A DNA stretch of 10,503 nt from contig JAVHYH010000111.1 of the NCBI GenBank assembly GCA_031119155.1, positions 1-10,503 of the forward strand. The letters run 5' to 3'. The position numbers were made by a program, and so were the translations under genes. This document shows, piece by piece, positions 1 through 6,314 of this stretch. A model generated the notes under the pieces. It did not search any database. It saw only the letters and a program-made list of their open reading frames with translations, and had not been told where the DNA came from. Each line of letters begins with the position of its first letter. Within the stretch, counting starts at the first letter, position 1. The DNA is from Brevundimonas sp. Its GTDB lineage: Bacteria; Pseudomonadota; Alphaproteobacteria; Caulobacterales; Caulobacteraceae.

Positions 1-248
1 TCCGGCAGCAGCTTGTAGACCCGCACCGAGCCGGAGGTGATGTTGAAGACGTGAGTCGCCGGATCGCCTTCACGGGTCAGGCTGTCGCCCGCCTTCAGCG
101 CTGTCCGCTCGACGATCGCATCCAGTCGCGCCAGATCTTCGGCGGGCAGGCTTCCACACACGCTGAAGGCGCGCGCGCCACAGGTGACACAGGCGGCCTC
201 GCTGCGCCGTTTGGCGCAATCATTGGGGAGTGAACGCAGTTCGAGCAT
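1..248 (-). CDS. Crp/Fnr-family oxygen-responsive regulator (FnrN/FixK-like), 5' part only
   Basis: N-terminal 82 codons of a Crp/Fnr regulator that runs off the left edge of the window. The start region carries cysteines spaced C-x2-C-x7-C (CVTCGARAFSVC, about residues 20-31). That spacing is typical of alphaproteobacterial FnrN/FnrL-type sensors, where these cysteines plus a more distal one hold an oxygen-labile [4Fe-4S] cluster. The fourth ligand and the DNA-binding helix are outside the window. The start of a cyclic-nucleotide-type beta-roll follows (LKAGDSLTREGDPATHVFNITSGSVRVYKLLP). The ATG at 248-246 has a G-rich stretch (complement of 255-259) about 6 nt upstream as a plausible ribosome site. 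A FNR/FixK box lies 48 nt upstream of the start, so autoregulation is likely. The family assignment is firm. Whether it is a true oxygen sensor depends on the missing part. Confidence 0.87.
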   Translation of the reverse strand, partial: MLELRSLPNDCAKRRSEAACVTCGARAFSVCGSLPAEDLARLDAIVERTALKAGDSLTREGDPATHVFNITSGSVRVYKLLP

Positions 249-296
249 GGGAGACCCCCAGCATAGGTCGAGGCCGGACGCCGACGCAAACCGGGA

Positions 297-310
297 TTGA
301 CTGAAATCAA
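297..310. promoter_or_regulatory. FNR/FixK box (anaerobox)
   Basis: The sequence TTGACTGAAATCAA fits the FNR/FixK dyad TTGA-N6-TCAA exactly and differs from TTGAT-N4-ATCAA at one base. It sits between the divergent fnr-type gene (start at 248) and the 133-codon gene starting at 346. Its centre is at 303.5. A class II FNR promoter (box at -41.5) for the rightward gene would start transcription near base 345, next to the ATG, with CATAGC at 333-338 in the -10 position (a 3/6 match). The site itself is seen directly. Activation of the rightward gene and autoregulation of the leftward one are inferred. Confidence 0.75.
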
Positions 311-345
311 GGCCCGCCACGCCGCAACCCTTCATAGCACAGCTT

Positions 346-747
346 ATGCTGCTCGACGTGCGCCTGTTGACCCCGGACGACGCCTTGGCGACCTATGCGT
401 TGGCGCGGCTGCGTGAGCCGACGCTGACGCCGCAGGACTGGGCGGCGGAACTGGCTCGCCCCGCAGCCGAACAAGGCACCTTCGCGGCTTTCTGCGGCTC
501 CACGCCTCGCGGGCTGTTGCGCTACATGCTGACGCATACGACGGACGGCGCCGGGGTCGTCGTGATCCGCTGGATCACGGCCTTCGACCTGATCGACCCC
601 CGACGCGTGGCCGAGGACCTGATCGCCGTCGTGCGGGAACGGGAGGCTTTAGCGGGCCGTGTCACCGCCTGGGCGCCCTGCGGCTCCTGTGGCGCCGGCT
701 TCGACAGCGCGGTGGCCGGAGAAGCCGTCCTGCACTCCGTTCTCTGA
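346..747 (+). CDS. Uncharacterised 133-residue protein, possibly GNAT-like
   Basis: A small soluble protein of 133 residues that I do not recognise. It has no signal peptide or membrane segment. The opening (DVRLLTPDDALATYALARLRE) and the middle (a beta-like VVVIRWITAF followed by a helix DPRRVAEDLIAVVRERE) loosely resemble the start and the motif-A region of GNAT acyltransferases. The glycine-rich acetyl-CoA loop (Q/RxxGxG/A) is absent, so a functional GNAT is doubtful. Near the C-terminus is a CxxC pair (PCGSCG, Cys112 and Cys115). The ATG at 346 has no good Shine-Dalgarno sequence, in keeping with a very short leader or leaderless transcript if the FNR box at 297-310 drives it. The gene is divergent from an fnr-type gene and ends 54 nt before the ECF sigma gene. 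Codon pattern and context support a real gene; the function is open. Confidence 0.7.
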   Translation: MLLDVRLLTPDDALATYALARLREPTLTPQDWAAELARPAAEQGTFAAFCGSTPRGLLRYMLTHTTDGAGVVVIRWITAFDLIDPRRVAEDLIAVVREREALAGRVTAWAPCGSCGAGFDSAVAGEAVLHSVL

Positions 748-801
748 AGCTTCGCGCCATGGTCCAGATTTCGCCTTGATTGGAAGTCTAAGGCCGCAGG
801 G

Positions 802-1323
802 ATGGAGCCGTCCTCCGACATTCAGGCCGCCGGACTGGAGGCGGTGTTCGCCGAAATGCGCCCGGCGCTGATCCGGCGCGCCTCGGCCATGGGCGTCGTC
901 GCCGACGCCGAGGATGTGGTCCAGGACGTCTGGCTGAAGATTCGCAACGCCGAGGGGCCGATCGCCAATCCTCAGGCCTATCTGCTGCGCATGGTCTATA
1001 CCGCCGTGCTGGACCGGCGACGGGGCGCCAAGCGGACCGCCGCACGGGACGCCTCCTGGCAGAGCCCGGCCAACCTGCCCGAAGACGGGCTGGAACCCGC
1101 CGACGCCGAGCGCAAGCTGATCGCGGCCCAGACCCTGGCCGAAGTCGAGGCCCGGCTGGAGGCCATCGGCGATCCGGCCGCCGCCATCTTCCGCCGCCAC
1201 CGCATCGACGGGGTGACCCAGCGCCTGCTGGCCGTGGAGTTCGGCATGGGGCTGAGCACGATCGAGAAGCACCTGCGCAAGGTTTATGCGGCCATTCTGG
1301 ATCTCTCGGAGGGCAGGGCATGA
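802..1323 (+). CDS. ECF-type RNA polymerase sigma factor, FecI-like
   Basis: 173 residues, the usual length for an ECF sigma factor with only regions 2 and 4. Region 2 spans about residues 12-78 and contains the core-binding stretch DAEDVVQDVWLKI followed by NPQAYLLRMVYTAVLDRRR, which covers the -10 recognition part. Region 4 spans about residues 108-165, with a helix-turn-helix around VTQRLLAVEFGMGLSTIEKHLRKVY. The FecI subfamily is supported by the IEKHL-type recognition helix and by the gene order, since a FecR homologue and an STN-containing TonB receptor follow directly. It would direct polymerase to its target promoters when released or activated by the downstream FecR. The ATG at 802 is preceded closely by GCAGGG, a weak ribosome site. 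The stop lies 37 nt before the fecR start. I could not identify a convincing ECF promoter in the 54-nt upstream gap. Confidence 0.92.
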   Translation: MEPSSDIQAAGLEAVFAEMRPALIRRASAMGVVADAEDVVQDVWLKIRNAEGPIANPQAYLLRMVYTAVLDRRRGAKRTAARDASWQSPANLPEDGLEPADAERKLIAAQTLAEVEARLEAIGDPAAAIFRRHRIDGVTQRLLAVEFGMGLSTIEKHLRKVYAAILDLSEGRA

Positions 1324-1348
1324 GGCAGATTCGCTTCGGCGGCGTCCC

Positions 1349-1353
1349 GGAGG
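1349..1353 (+). promoter_or_regulatory. Shine-Dalgarno site that fixes the fecR start
   Basis: GGAGG lies 7 nt before the ATG at 1361. It is only 1 nt from the ATG at 1355 and lies downstream of the in-frame ATG at 1286, which falls inside the sigma gene. The ATG at 1361 is therefore the best start for the FecR homologue. Confidence 0.65.
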
Positions 1354-1360
1354 CATGGGG

Positions 1361-2299
1361 ATGAGCGTCACGGACATGAACATCGAGCGGGAGGCGCTGG
1401 ACTGGCTGGTCCGGGTCAATGATCCCGACTTCGACCAGTGGGAGGCCTGGGAGGCCTGGCTGGCCGCAGACCCCCGTCACGGCGAGGCCTACTGGCGTCT
1501 GGCCGAGGCCGAGGGGGATGCGGTCGAGGCGCTGAAGACGGCGCCCGCCCGCCCGTTCGTGCCGGTGTTCGCGCGCCGCCGCCCGGCCGCCCTGCCCCGC
1601 CTCGCGGTCGCGGCGGTGGTCGGCGTGCTGGCGCTGGGCGTGGGCTGGATCGGCTGGAGCCAGCGGCCGCAGCCGTGGACGGTCGAGACCGCCCCGGGCG
1701 AACAGCGCACGATCTCGCTGGCCGACGGCTCGCAGGTCATGCTGGACGGCGGCACGCGACTGGCCATGGATCGCCGTCAGCCGCGCGCGGTGACGCTGGA
1801 GAGCGGCCGCGCCCTGTTTGACGTCGTGCATGACGACACGCGCCCCTTCATCGTCGAGGTCGGCGACACGACCCTGACGGACCTGGGCACGGTTTTTGAC
1901 GTCACCCACCTGCAGGACGGCGCCCGCGTGGCGGTGTCGGAGGGCGCTGTGCGCGTGGACGCCGCCGCCGGCAGCGCCGTGCTGAACCCCGGCGACAGCG
2001 TAGTCGCGAGCCCGCGCGGTCTGGATCGCCTGCCCGTCGACATCGACGCCGTCGACGACTGGCGCGAGGGGCGTCTGTCGTGGAACGGCGAACGACTGTC
2101 CGTCGTGGCGCAGGATCTGTCCCGCGCCCTGAACCGTCGCGTCAGCATTGCGCCCGCCCTCGCGGACCGTCGCTTCAGCGGCAGCCTGCAGATCGGTCCG
2201 GCCGCCGGTGATCAGCGCGCCCGGATCGCGCTGCTGCTGGGCGTGTCTGTGGTCGAGGACGGCGCGGGCTGGCGGCTGGAACCGCGATCAGCGCCGTGA
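1361..2299 (+). CDS. FecR-family anti-sigma factor / transmembrane signal transducer
   Basis: A 312-residue inner-membrane protein that relays the state of an outer-membrane receptor to its ECF sigma factor. The cytoplasmic N-terminal FecR_N (DUF4880-like) domain covers about residues 8-55, with EALDWLVRVNDPDFDQWEAWEAWL-type tryptophans and AYWRLAEAE. After an Arg/Pro-rich stretch there is one membrane helix at about 80-99 (LAVAAVVGVLALGVGWIGW). The periplasmic FecR domain follows (about 108-205, with PGEQRTISLADGSQVMLDGGT and RALFDVV). A C-terminal STN-like segment (about 238-308, LSWNGERLSVVAQDLSRALN) probably meets the receptor's STN domain. The motif LGTVFDV contains Gly176-Thr177, equivalent to the self-cleavage point described for FoxR-type homologues. 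The start is set by GGAGG at 1349-1353. The stop codon overlaps the next gene's GTG (GTGA), which implies translational coupling. Confidence 0.92.
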   Translation: MSVTDMNIEREALDWLVRVNDPDFDQWEAWEAWLAADPRHGEAYWRLAEAEGDAVEALKTAPARPFVPVFARRRPAALPRLAVAAVVGVLALGVGWIGWSQRPQPWTVETAPGEQRTISLADGSQVMLDGGTRLAMDRRQPRAVTLESGRALFDVVHDDTRPFIVEVGDTTLTDLGTVFDVTHLQDGARVAVSEGAVRVDAAAGSAVLNPGDSVVASPRGLDRLPVDIDAVDDWREGRLSWNGERLSVVAQDLSRALNRRVSIAPALADRRFSGSLQIGPAAGDQRARIALLLGVSVVEDGAGWRLEPRSAP

Positions 2300-4620
2300 G
2301 CGCCGTCGCCTGGGCGGTCGCGGGCCTGCTGACGTCGCAGGCCGGCGCGCCCCAGAGCTTCGACCTGCGCGCCGGTCCGGCCGTGCCCTCGATCAACCGG
2401 CTGGCGGCGCAGGCCGGGATTGACGTCGTCATCAGCGCCGACCTGACCGGCCGCCAGACCCCCGCCCTTCAGGGCCGCATGAGTCCCGAGGCGGCGCTGG
2501 AGCGGCTGCTGCGTCCGCTGGGCGCACGGGCGGTGCGGATCGGCGACGGCGTCTATCGCATCGAGACCGCGCCCCGGGCCCCCGCTCCGGCTCCGAGGCC
2601 GTCATCCCCGCCGCCTCCGGTGATCCTGGCGCCGACCACGCTCAGCGAGGTGGTCGTCACCGCCGTGCCGCCCGTAGGCCTGAAGGACGCGCCGGGTCAC
2701 AGCCTCGTCGCCCCCGGTGCGCTCGAGCGGATCGAAGGCGCCGGCTCCAGCGAGGCGGTCGCCGACCTGTCCGCGACGGTCGACTCGACCCGGCAGGGGC
2801 TGGGCCGCAACAAGCTGTTCGTGCGCGGCCTGTCGGACTCGGCGATGAACGGGCCGCTGCAGGCGACGGTGGGCCAGTATCTGGGCGACCTGCGTCTCGG
2901 CTACGGCTCTCCCGACCCGGACCTCGCCCTGATCGACGTCCAGCGGATCGAGGTCTTCGAGGGCCCGCAGGGCACCCGGTTCGGCGCGGGCTCCATCGGC
3001 GGCGTCCTGCGCATTCGCCCCCGCTCCCCCCTGACCGCCGAGACCTCCGCGCGCCTGATCGTCGGCGGCGGCCTGACCTCCGGCGGGGACGAAAGCCATG
3101 AGGCGGCGGTGGTGCTGAACCACGGCCTCGGCGACGATGCGGCTGCGCGGCTGGTCGCCTACACCCGACGCGACGGCGGCTTCCTGCACAGCCCCGACGG
3201 CGCCTCCAGCGGTCTGGACGCCATCAATACCGTCGGCGGGCGCGCCGCCCTTCGCTGGTATCACAATGGCTGGGATTTCGAGCTGAGCGGCGCCGCGCAA
3301 CGGGTGTTCGCTGACGATTCCCAGACCGTGCCGGCCGACGATATCGACCTGACCCGTTCCACCAATGTCGCCGAGCCCTACGACAGCCGTTTCGGCCTCG
3401 TCGGCCTGACGGCGCGCCGACAGTTCGGCCGGGCGACCCTGGTGTCGGCCACCAGCGTTTCGCACCAGCGCCTGACCGAACGCTTCGACGCCACCCAGTC
3501 GGCCGAACCGGTCCCCAGCGCCATCGACCGCCGCCAGAGCGTATCGACCTTCTCGTCCGAGGCGCGGGTGGACTTCACCGCCGGCGACGGCTGGACCCTC
3601 TCCGGCGGAGGCAGCGTGGCGTTCGGAGAAACGCTGGTCGAGCGCCGCTACCGCCTTCTGCCGATGGCGTCGATCTCCGAACAGGCGGTCGATCTGACCC
3701 GTCAGTTCACTGAACTGGCGGCGTTCGGAGAGGTGGCGCTTTCGCCCGCCCCCGACTGGCGGGTGGCCATCGGCGCGCGGGTCTCGACGGTCCGGATCGA
3801 GAGCGACATCCAGGACGTGGTCGTCAACATGCGCCTCGCCGACGACCGGCCCGGCGCGACCCTGAGGCTGACCCCCAGCCTGTCCGCCCGCTGGGACGTC
3901 ACCCCGGCGGTGACCCTGTTCGGACGCTTCGAGCACGCCGTCCGCCCCGCCGGGGTGAACGAGGCCAACGGCGCCTTCGCCCGCTATCAGGGCGACCGGG
4001 TCATCCTGCTGGAGGTCGGCGCCCGCACCGGCCCGGCCTGGCACGGGCTATCAGGCGAGCTCTCGGCGGGATGGGTCGACTGGCGCGACGTTCAGGCGGA
4101 CATCGTCACCGAGGGCGGCGATCTGGTCACGGACAACGTCGGCGACGGCGAGATTCACTTCATCTCCCTGAAGGCCGCCTGGCGTCCCCATGATGCGCTG
4201 GAGTTGTCCGGCGGCGTCTTCCTGAACGAAAGCAGCCTGACCCGCACCGGCTTCAGCACCAACGGCGGCGGCACGACCGACATCCCCAATGTGGCCCCCG
4301 TCGGCGCCCAGTTGAGCCTCGACTGGGAGGCCGGCGAGATCGGCCGCCTGCCCCTGCGGCTCGGCGCGGACTTCCGTTACATCGGACAGTCGCAGCTCGG
4401 CGTCGGGCCGATGCTGGACGTTCCGCAGGGCGGCTACACCCGCTCGGAGCTGACGGCCCGGCTGGGGGATGACCGGCGGGCGGCGGTGCTGCGCATCTCC
4501 AATCCGTTCGACGTCCAGGGCGTCCGCTACGGCATCGGTTCGCCCTATCAGCTGTCGGAGCCGCAGGCGGCGCCGGTGCGACCGCTGACGGTCCGGCTGA
4601 CCTTCGACGCCGCCTTCTGA
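2296..4620 (+). CDS. TonB-dependent outer-membrane transducer with STN signalling domain (FecA-like)
   Basis: A 774-residue outer-membrane receptor. A hydrophobic N-terminus (about residues 3-18, ending AGA) acts as signal peptide but has no Lys/Arg before the core, which is unusual. The periplasmic STN (secretin/TonB N-terminal) domain spans about 22-90 (FDLRAGPAVPSINRLAAQAG, then ALQGRMSPEAALERLLRPLG). A proline-rich linker (95-113) leads to a TonB box (LSEVVVTA, 116-123). The plug (about 130-245) carries KLFVRGL and QRIEVFEGPQGTRFGAGSIGGVLRI. The rest is a beta-barrel ending in aromatic Phe. An STN domain together with fecI- and fecR-type genes directly upstream identifies a receptor that signals as well as transports. 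The GTG start at 2296 overlaps the fecR stop; no ATG, GTG or TTG lies nearby upstream in this frame. Substrate is unknown: a ferric siderophore is the usual guess for such systems, but nothing here proves iron. Confidence 0.9.
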   Translation: MSAVAWAVAGLLTSQAGAPQSFDLRAGPAVPSINRLAAQAGIDVVISADLTGRQTPALQGRMSPEAALERLLRPLGARAVRIGDGVYRIETAPRAPAPAPRPSSPPPPVILAPTTLSEVVVTAVPPVGLKDAPGHSLVAPGALERIEGAGSSEAVADLSATVDSTRQGLGRNKLFVRGLSDSAMNGPLQATVGQYLGDLRLGYGSPDPDLALIDVQRIEVFEGPQGTRFGAGSIGGVLRIRPRSPLTAETSARLIVGGGLTSGGDESHEAAVVLNHGLGDDAAARLVAYTRRDGGFLHSPDGASSGLDAINTVGGRAALRWYHNGWDFELSGAAQRVFADDSQTVPADDIDLTRSTNVAEPYDSRFGLVGLTARRQFGRATLVSATSVSHQRLTERFDATQSAEPVPSAIDRRQSVSTFSSEARVDFTAGDGWTLSGGGSVAFGETLVERRYRLLPMASISEQAVDLTRQFTELAAFGEVALSPAPDWRVAIGARVSTVRIESDIQDVVVNMRLADDRPGATLRLTPSLSARWDVTPAVTLFGRFEHAVRPAGVNEANGAFARYQGDRVILLEVGARTGPAWHGLSGELSAGWVDWRDVQADIVTEGGDLVTDNVGDGEIHFISLKAAWRPHDALELSGGVFLNESSLTRTGFSTNGGGTTDIPNVAPVGAQLSLDWEAGEIGRLPLRLGADFRYIGQSQLGVGPMLDVPQGGYTRSELTARLGDDRRAAVLRISNPFDVQGVRYGIGSPYQLSEPQAAPVRPLTVRLTFDAAF

Positions 4621-4635
4621 AGAAAAAACACGACA

Positions 4636-4672
4636 GACCGTAAGGCGAGCTTCGCCCGACGGCGTCCTGTTT
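4636..4672 (+). terminator. Possible weak terminator after the FecA-like receptor gene
   Basis: A hairpin with perfect stem GGCGA (4644-4648) / TCGCC (4652-4656) and a 3-nt loop begins 23 nt after the receptor stop. It can be extended outward by CGT/ACG and GAC/GTC with small internal mismatches. Only a short TGTTT follows, so it is at best a modest intrinsic terminator. Confidence 0.35.
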
Positions 4673-4812
4673 CAGAGGCGCGATGACGCCTCGGTCCGTT
4701 CGACGCCCGGAAGACGCCCGATGTTCATTTCAGACCTCGCCCGGCCGGGCGCCACGACTTTCTTCAGAAGCCTTCAGCGGGTCGCCTGGGCCCGTCCCGG
4801 CCTCTGATGGAA

Positions 4813-4865
4813 GGGATGGGCGCGTCTTCCCGCACCCCCGATCGGCGCGCCCATCTCCCTTTTTT
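4813..4865 (+). terminator. Strong hairpin plus T6, terminator- or attenuator-like, directly before the ada-like start
   Basis: A 9-bp perfect stem, ATGGGCGCG (4816-4824) with CGCGCCCAT (4846-4854), is extended by GGG (4813-4815) pairing with CCC (4857-4859) across a 2-nt bulge. The loop is 21 nt. Six Ts (4860-4865) follow at once and the ATG at 4870 comes 4 nt later. This has the shape of an intrinsic terminator. It could end transcripts coming from the receptor operon, or act as an attenuator for the ada-like gene. The rest of 4621-4869 shows no convincing gene. Confidence 0.6.
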
Positions 4866-4869
4866 CCTG

Positions 4870-5334
4870 ATGAACCCCTTCCCCGCGCTCGCCGCCCCTG
4901 ACGGTCCGGCCCGTCGCCAGAACCGCCTCGCCCAGCTCTATCGCCGCGATCCCGGCGCGGAGGGGCGGTTCTGGTATTCCGTCATCACCACCGGCGTCTA
5001 TTGCCGCCCGACCTGCCCGTCCCGCCACGCCCGGTCCGAGAACATCCGGCTGCACGACACCCTCGCCGAGGCGCGCGCGACCGGCTTCCGGCCCTGCGGA
5101 CGCTGCCGCCCGGAGGAGCCGTCGCTGGCGGATCGTCAACGGGTGCAGATCGACATCGCCTGCCGCCAGATCGACCGGATCGGCCGCCCCCTGACCCCGC
5201 TCGAAGCCGTGGAGGCGACCGGCCTGAGCGCGTCGCAGTTCTACAAGCTGTTCCGTCGCTTCACCGGCACGACCCCGTCGGGCTGGGCCAGACGGGAGAC
5301 GCCGGGCGCGGCGCCGCGGTCCGGCCCACAGTAG
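4870..5334 (+). CDS. Ada-like transcriptional regulator: metal-binding/phosphotriester domain plus AraC-type HTH, no methyltransferase
   Basis: A 154-residue protein resembling the N-terminal half of E. coli Ada (or a B. subtilis AdaA-type protein). The Ada zinc domain (about residues 20-82) includes GRFWYSVITTGVYCRPTCPSR, with Cys45 and Cys49, and GFRPCGRCRPEE, with Cys76 and Cys79. These are the four zinc ligands, and Cys45 matches the Ada cysteine that accepts a methyl group from DNA methylphosphotriesters. A single AraC-type helix-turn-helix follows (about 95-145, LTPLEAVEATGLSASQFYKLFRRFTGTTPSGW). The protein ends soon after, so the O6-methylguanine methyltransferase part of full Ada (PCHRV active site) is missing. 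By family it should sense alkylation damage and activate repair genes, but its targets are not visible. In-frame ATGs at 4807 and 4816 lie upstream. I prefer 4870 because family homology begins about 20 residues later and the upstream part overlaps a terminator-like hairpin. No start has a clear ribosome site. Confidence 0.82.
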   Translation: MNPFPALAAPDGPARRQNRLAQLYRRDPGAEGRFWYSVITTGVYCRPTCPSRHARSENIRLHDTLAEARATGFRPCGRCRPEEPSLADRQRVQIDIACRQIDRIGRPLTPLEAVEATGLSASQFYKLFRRFTGTTPSGWARRETPGAAPRSGPQ

Positions 5335-5337
5335 TCG

Positions 5338-6237
5338 TCAGGCCGCGCTGAGCGCCCCTTCGCGCGCACGGTCGGGATGGTTGACCTCGTGGGTGTACTG
5401 GGCCGCTCCGGACGCCGGGACCTGCTCCGAGGTGCGGTCCGAGATGCGCGCCCATTGGGCCTCAATCCGGTCGGCGGCGTCGGCGACCGCGCCCAGATGG
5501 ATGCCCTGCGTCATGGTGATGTGGGCCTGTTCGAAGGCGCCCGCACCGGCCAGCAGAATGGTCCGCGTCGGCGCGTTCTCGCTGGCCAGCGCCACGACGC
5601 CCGGGCTGACCAGATCGGTCGACAGCCCCTTCAGGTCGTCGTCGGAATAGAGGCCTTCGGTCATCTGCGTCGCGGCGCTGGGCGCCAGGCAGTTGACGTG
5701 AATGCCCGACTTCTGCCCCTCCAGCGCCAGGGTCTGCATCAGTCCGACCAGCGCCATCTTGGCCGCGCCGTAGTTGGACTGGCCGAAGTTTCCGTACAGG
5801 CCCGACGACGAGGTGGTGAAGATCACCCGGCCATAGCCCCGGTCGCGCATATGCGGCCAGGCGGCCTTGGTCAGGTTGACCGAGCCCATCAGGTGCACGT
5901 CCAGCACCAGGGCGAAATCGTCCAGGTCCATCTTGGCGAAGGTGCGGTCGCGCAGGATGCCCGCGTTGTTGACCAGAATGTCGATCTGGCCCCAGCGCTC
6001 GACCACGCCCTCGACCATGGCGAAGACGCCTTCGCGATCCGTGACGCTGCAGGTCCAGGGCAGGGCTTCGCCGCCGGCGGCGACGATCTCGGCGGCCACG
6101 GCCTCACAGGCGGCGGGCTGCAGATCATTGACCACGACCTTGGCGCCGTGCCGCGCCAGCGCCAGGGCGTGACTGCGGCCCAGCCCTCCGCCGGCGCCGG
6201 TGACGATGGCCACACGGCCCTTCAGATCGATGCTCAT
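5338..6237 (-). CDS. Short-chain dehydrogenase, HSD17B4-like (probable (3R)-hydroxyacyl-CoA dehydrogenase)
   Basis: A 299-residue classical SDR expected to oxidise a hydroxyl group with NAD(P)+ in the cytoplasm. The Rossmann motif TGAGGGLG is at residues 13-20, an acidic residue follows beta-2 (VVVNDLQ, Asp38, suggesting NAD preference), and NNAG is at 90-93. The catalytic residues are Ser143, Tyr156 and Lys160 (the YxxxK of SNYGAAK). The strings NNAGILRDRTFAKM, HMRDRGYGRVIFTTSSSGLYGNFGQ and LALEGQKSGIHVNCLAPSA closely follow the dehydrogenase unit of peroxisomal multifunctional enzyme 2 (17-beta-HSD type 4). In that enzyme the unit oxidises (3R)-hydroxyacyl-CoA. The length also fits, with a C-terminal tail ending about 45 residues beyond the core. 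AGGGAGA (complement of 6243-6249) gives a good ribosome site for the start. The gene is divergent from a TonB receptor across a large palindrome and convergent, 3 nt apart, with the ada-like gene. The exact substrate is inferred. Confidence 0.9.
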   Translation of the reverse strand: MSIDLKGRVAIVTGAGGGLGRSHALALARHGAKVVVNDLQPAACEAVAAEIVAAGGEALPWTCSVTDREGVFAMVEGVVERWGQIDILVNNAGILRDRTFAKMDLDDFALVLDVHLMGSVNLTKAAWPHMRDRGYGRVIFTTSSSGLYGNFGQSNYGAAKMALVGLMQTLALEGQKSGIHVNCLAPSAATQMTEGLYSDDDLKGLSTDLVSPGVVALASENAPTRTILLAGAGAFEQAHITMTQGIHLGAVADAADRIEAQWARISDRTSEQVPASGAAQYTHEVNHPDRAREGALSAA

Positions 6238-6314
6238 ACTGGTCTCCCTGCTGCGGACAGCGCCGCCGTCTTCCCCGTTCGGGGTGGGCGCACTCTGCTG
6301 ATGTTGGCCAAAAG

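Noticed and set aside
788..1909. Minus-strand open frame across the sigma and FecR genes
   Set aside because: Shadow frame with Arg/Pro/Ala-rich translation; it spans two well-supported plus-strand genes.
2602..4044. Minus-strand open frame opposite the FecA-like receptor
   Set aside because: Antisense shadow. The translation is Gly/Arg/Ala-rich without motifs, while the plus frame is a clear TonB receptor.
4683..4901. 72-codon plus-strand open frame between the receptor and ada-like genes
   Set aside because: Ser/Pro/Arg-rich translation without family resemblance; it runs across the terminator-like hairpin and into the ada-like gene in another frame.
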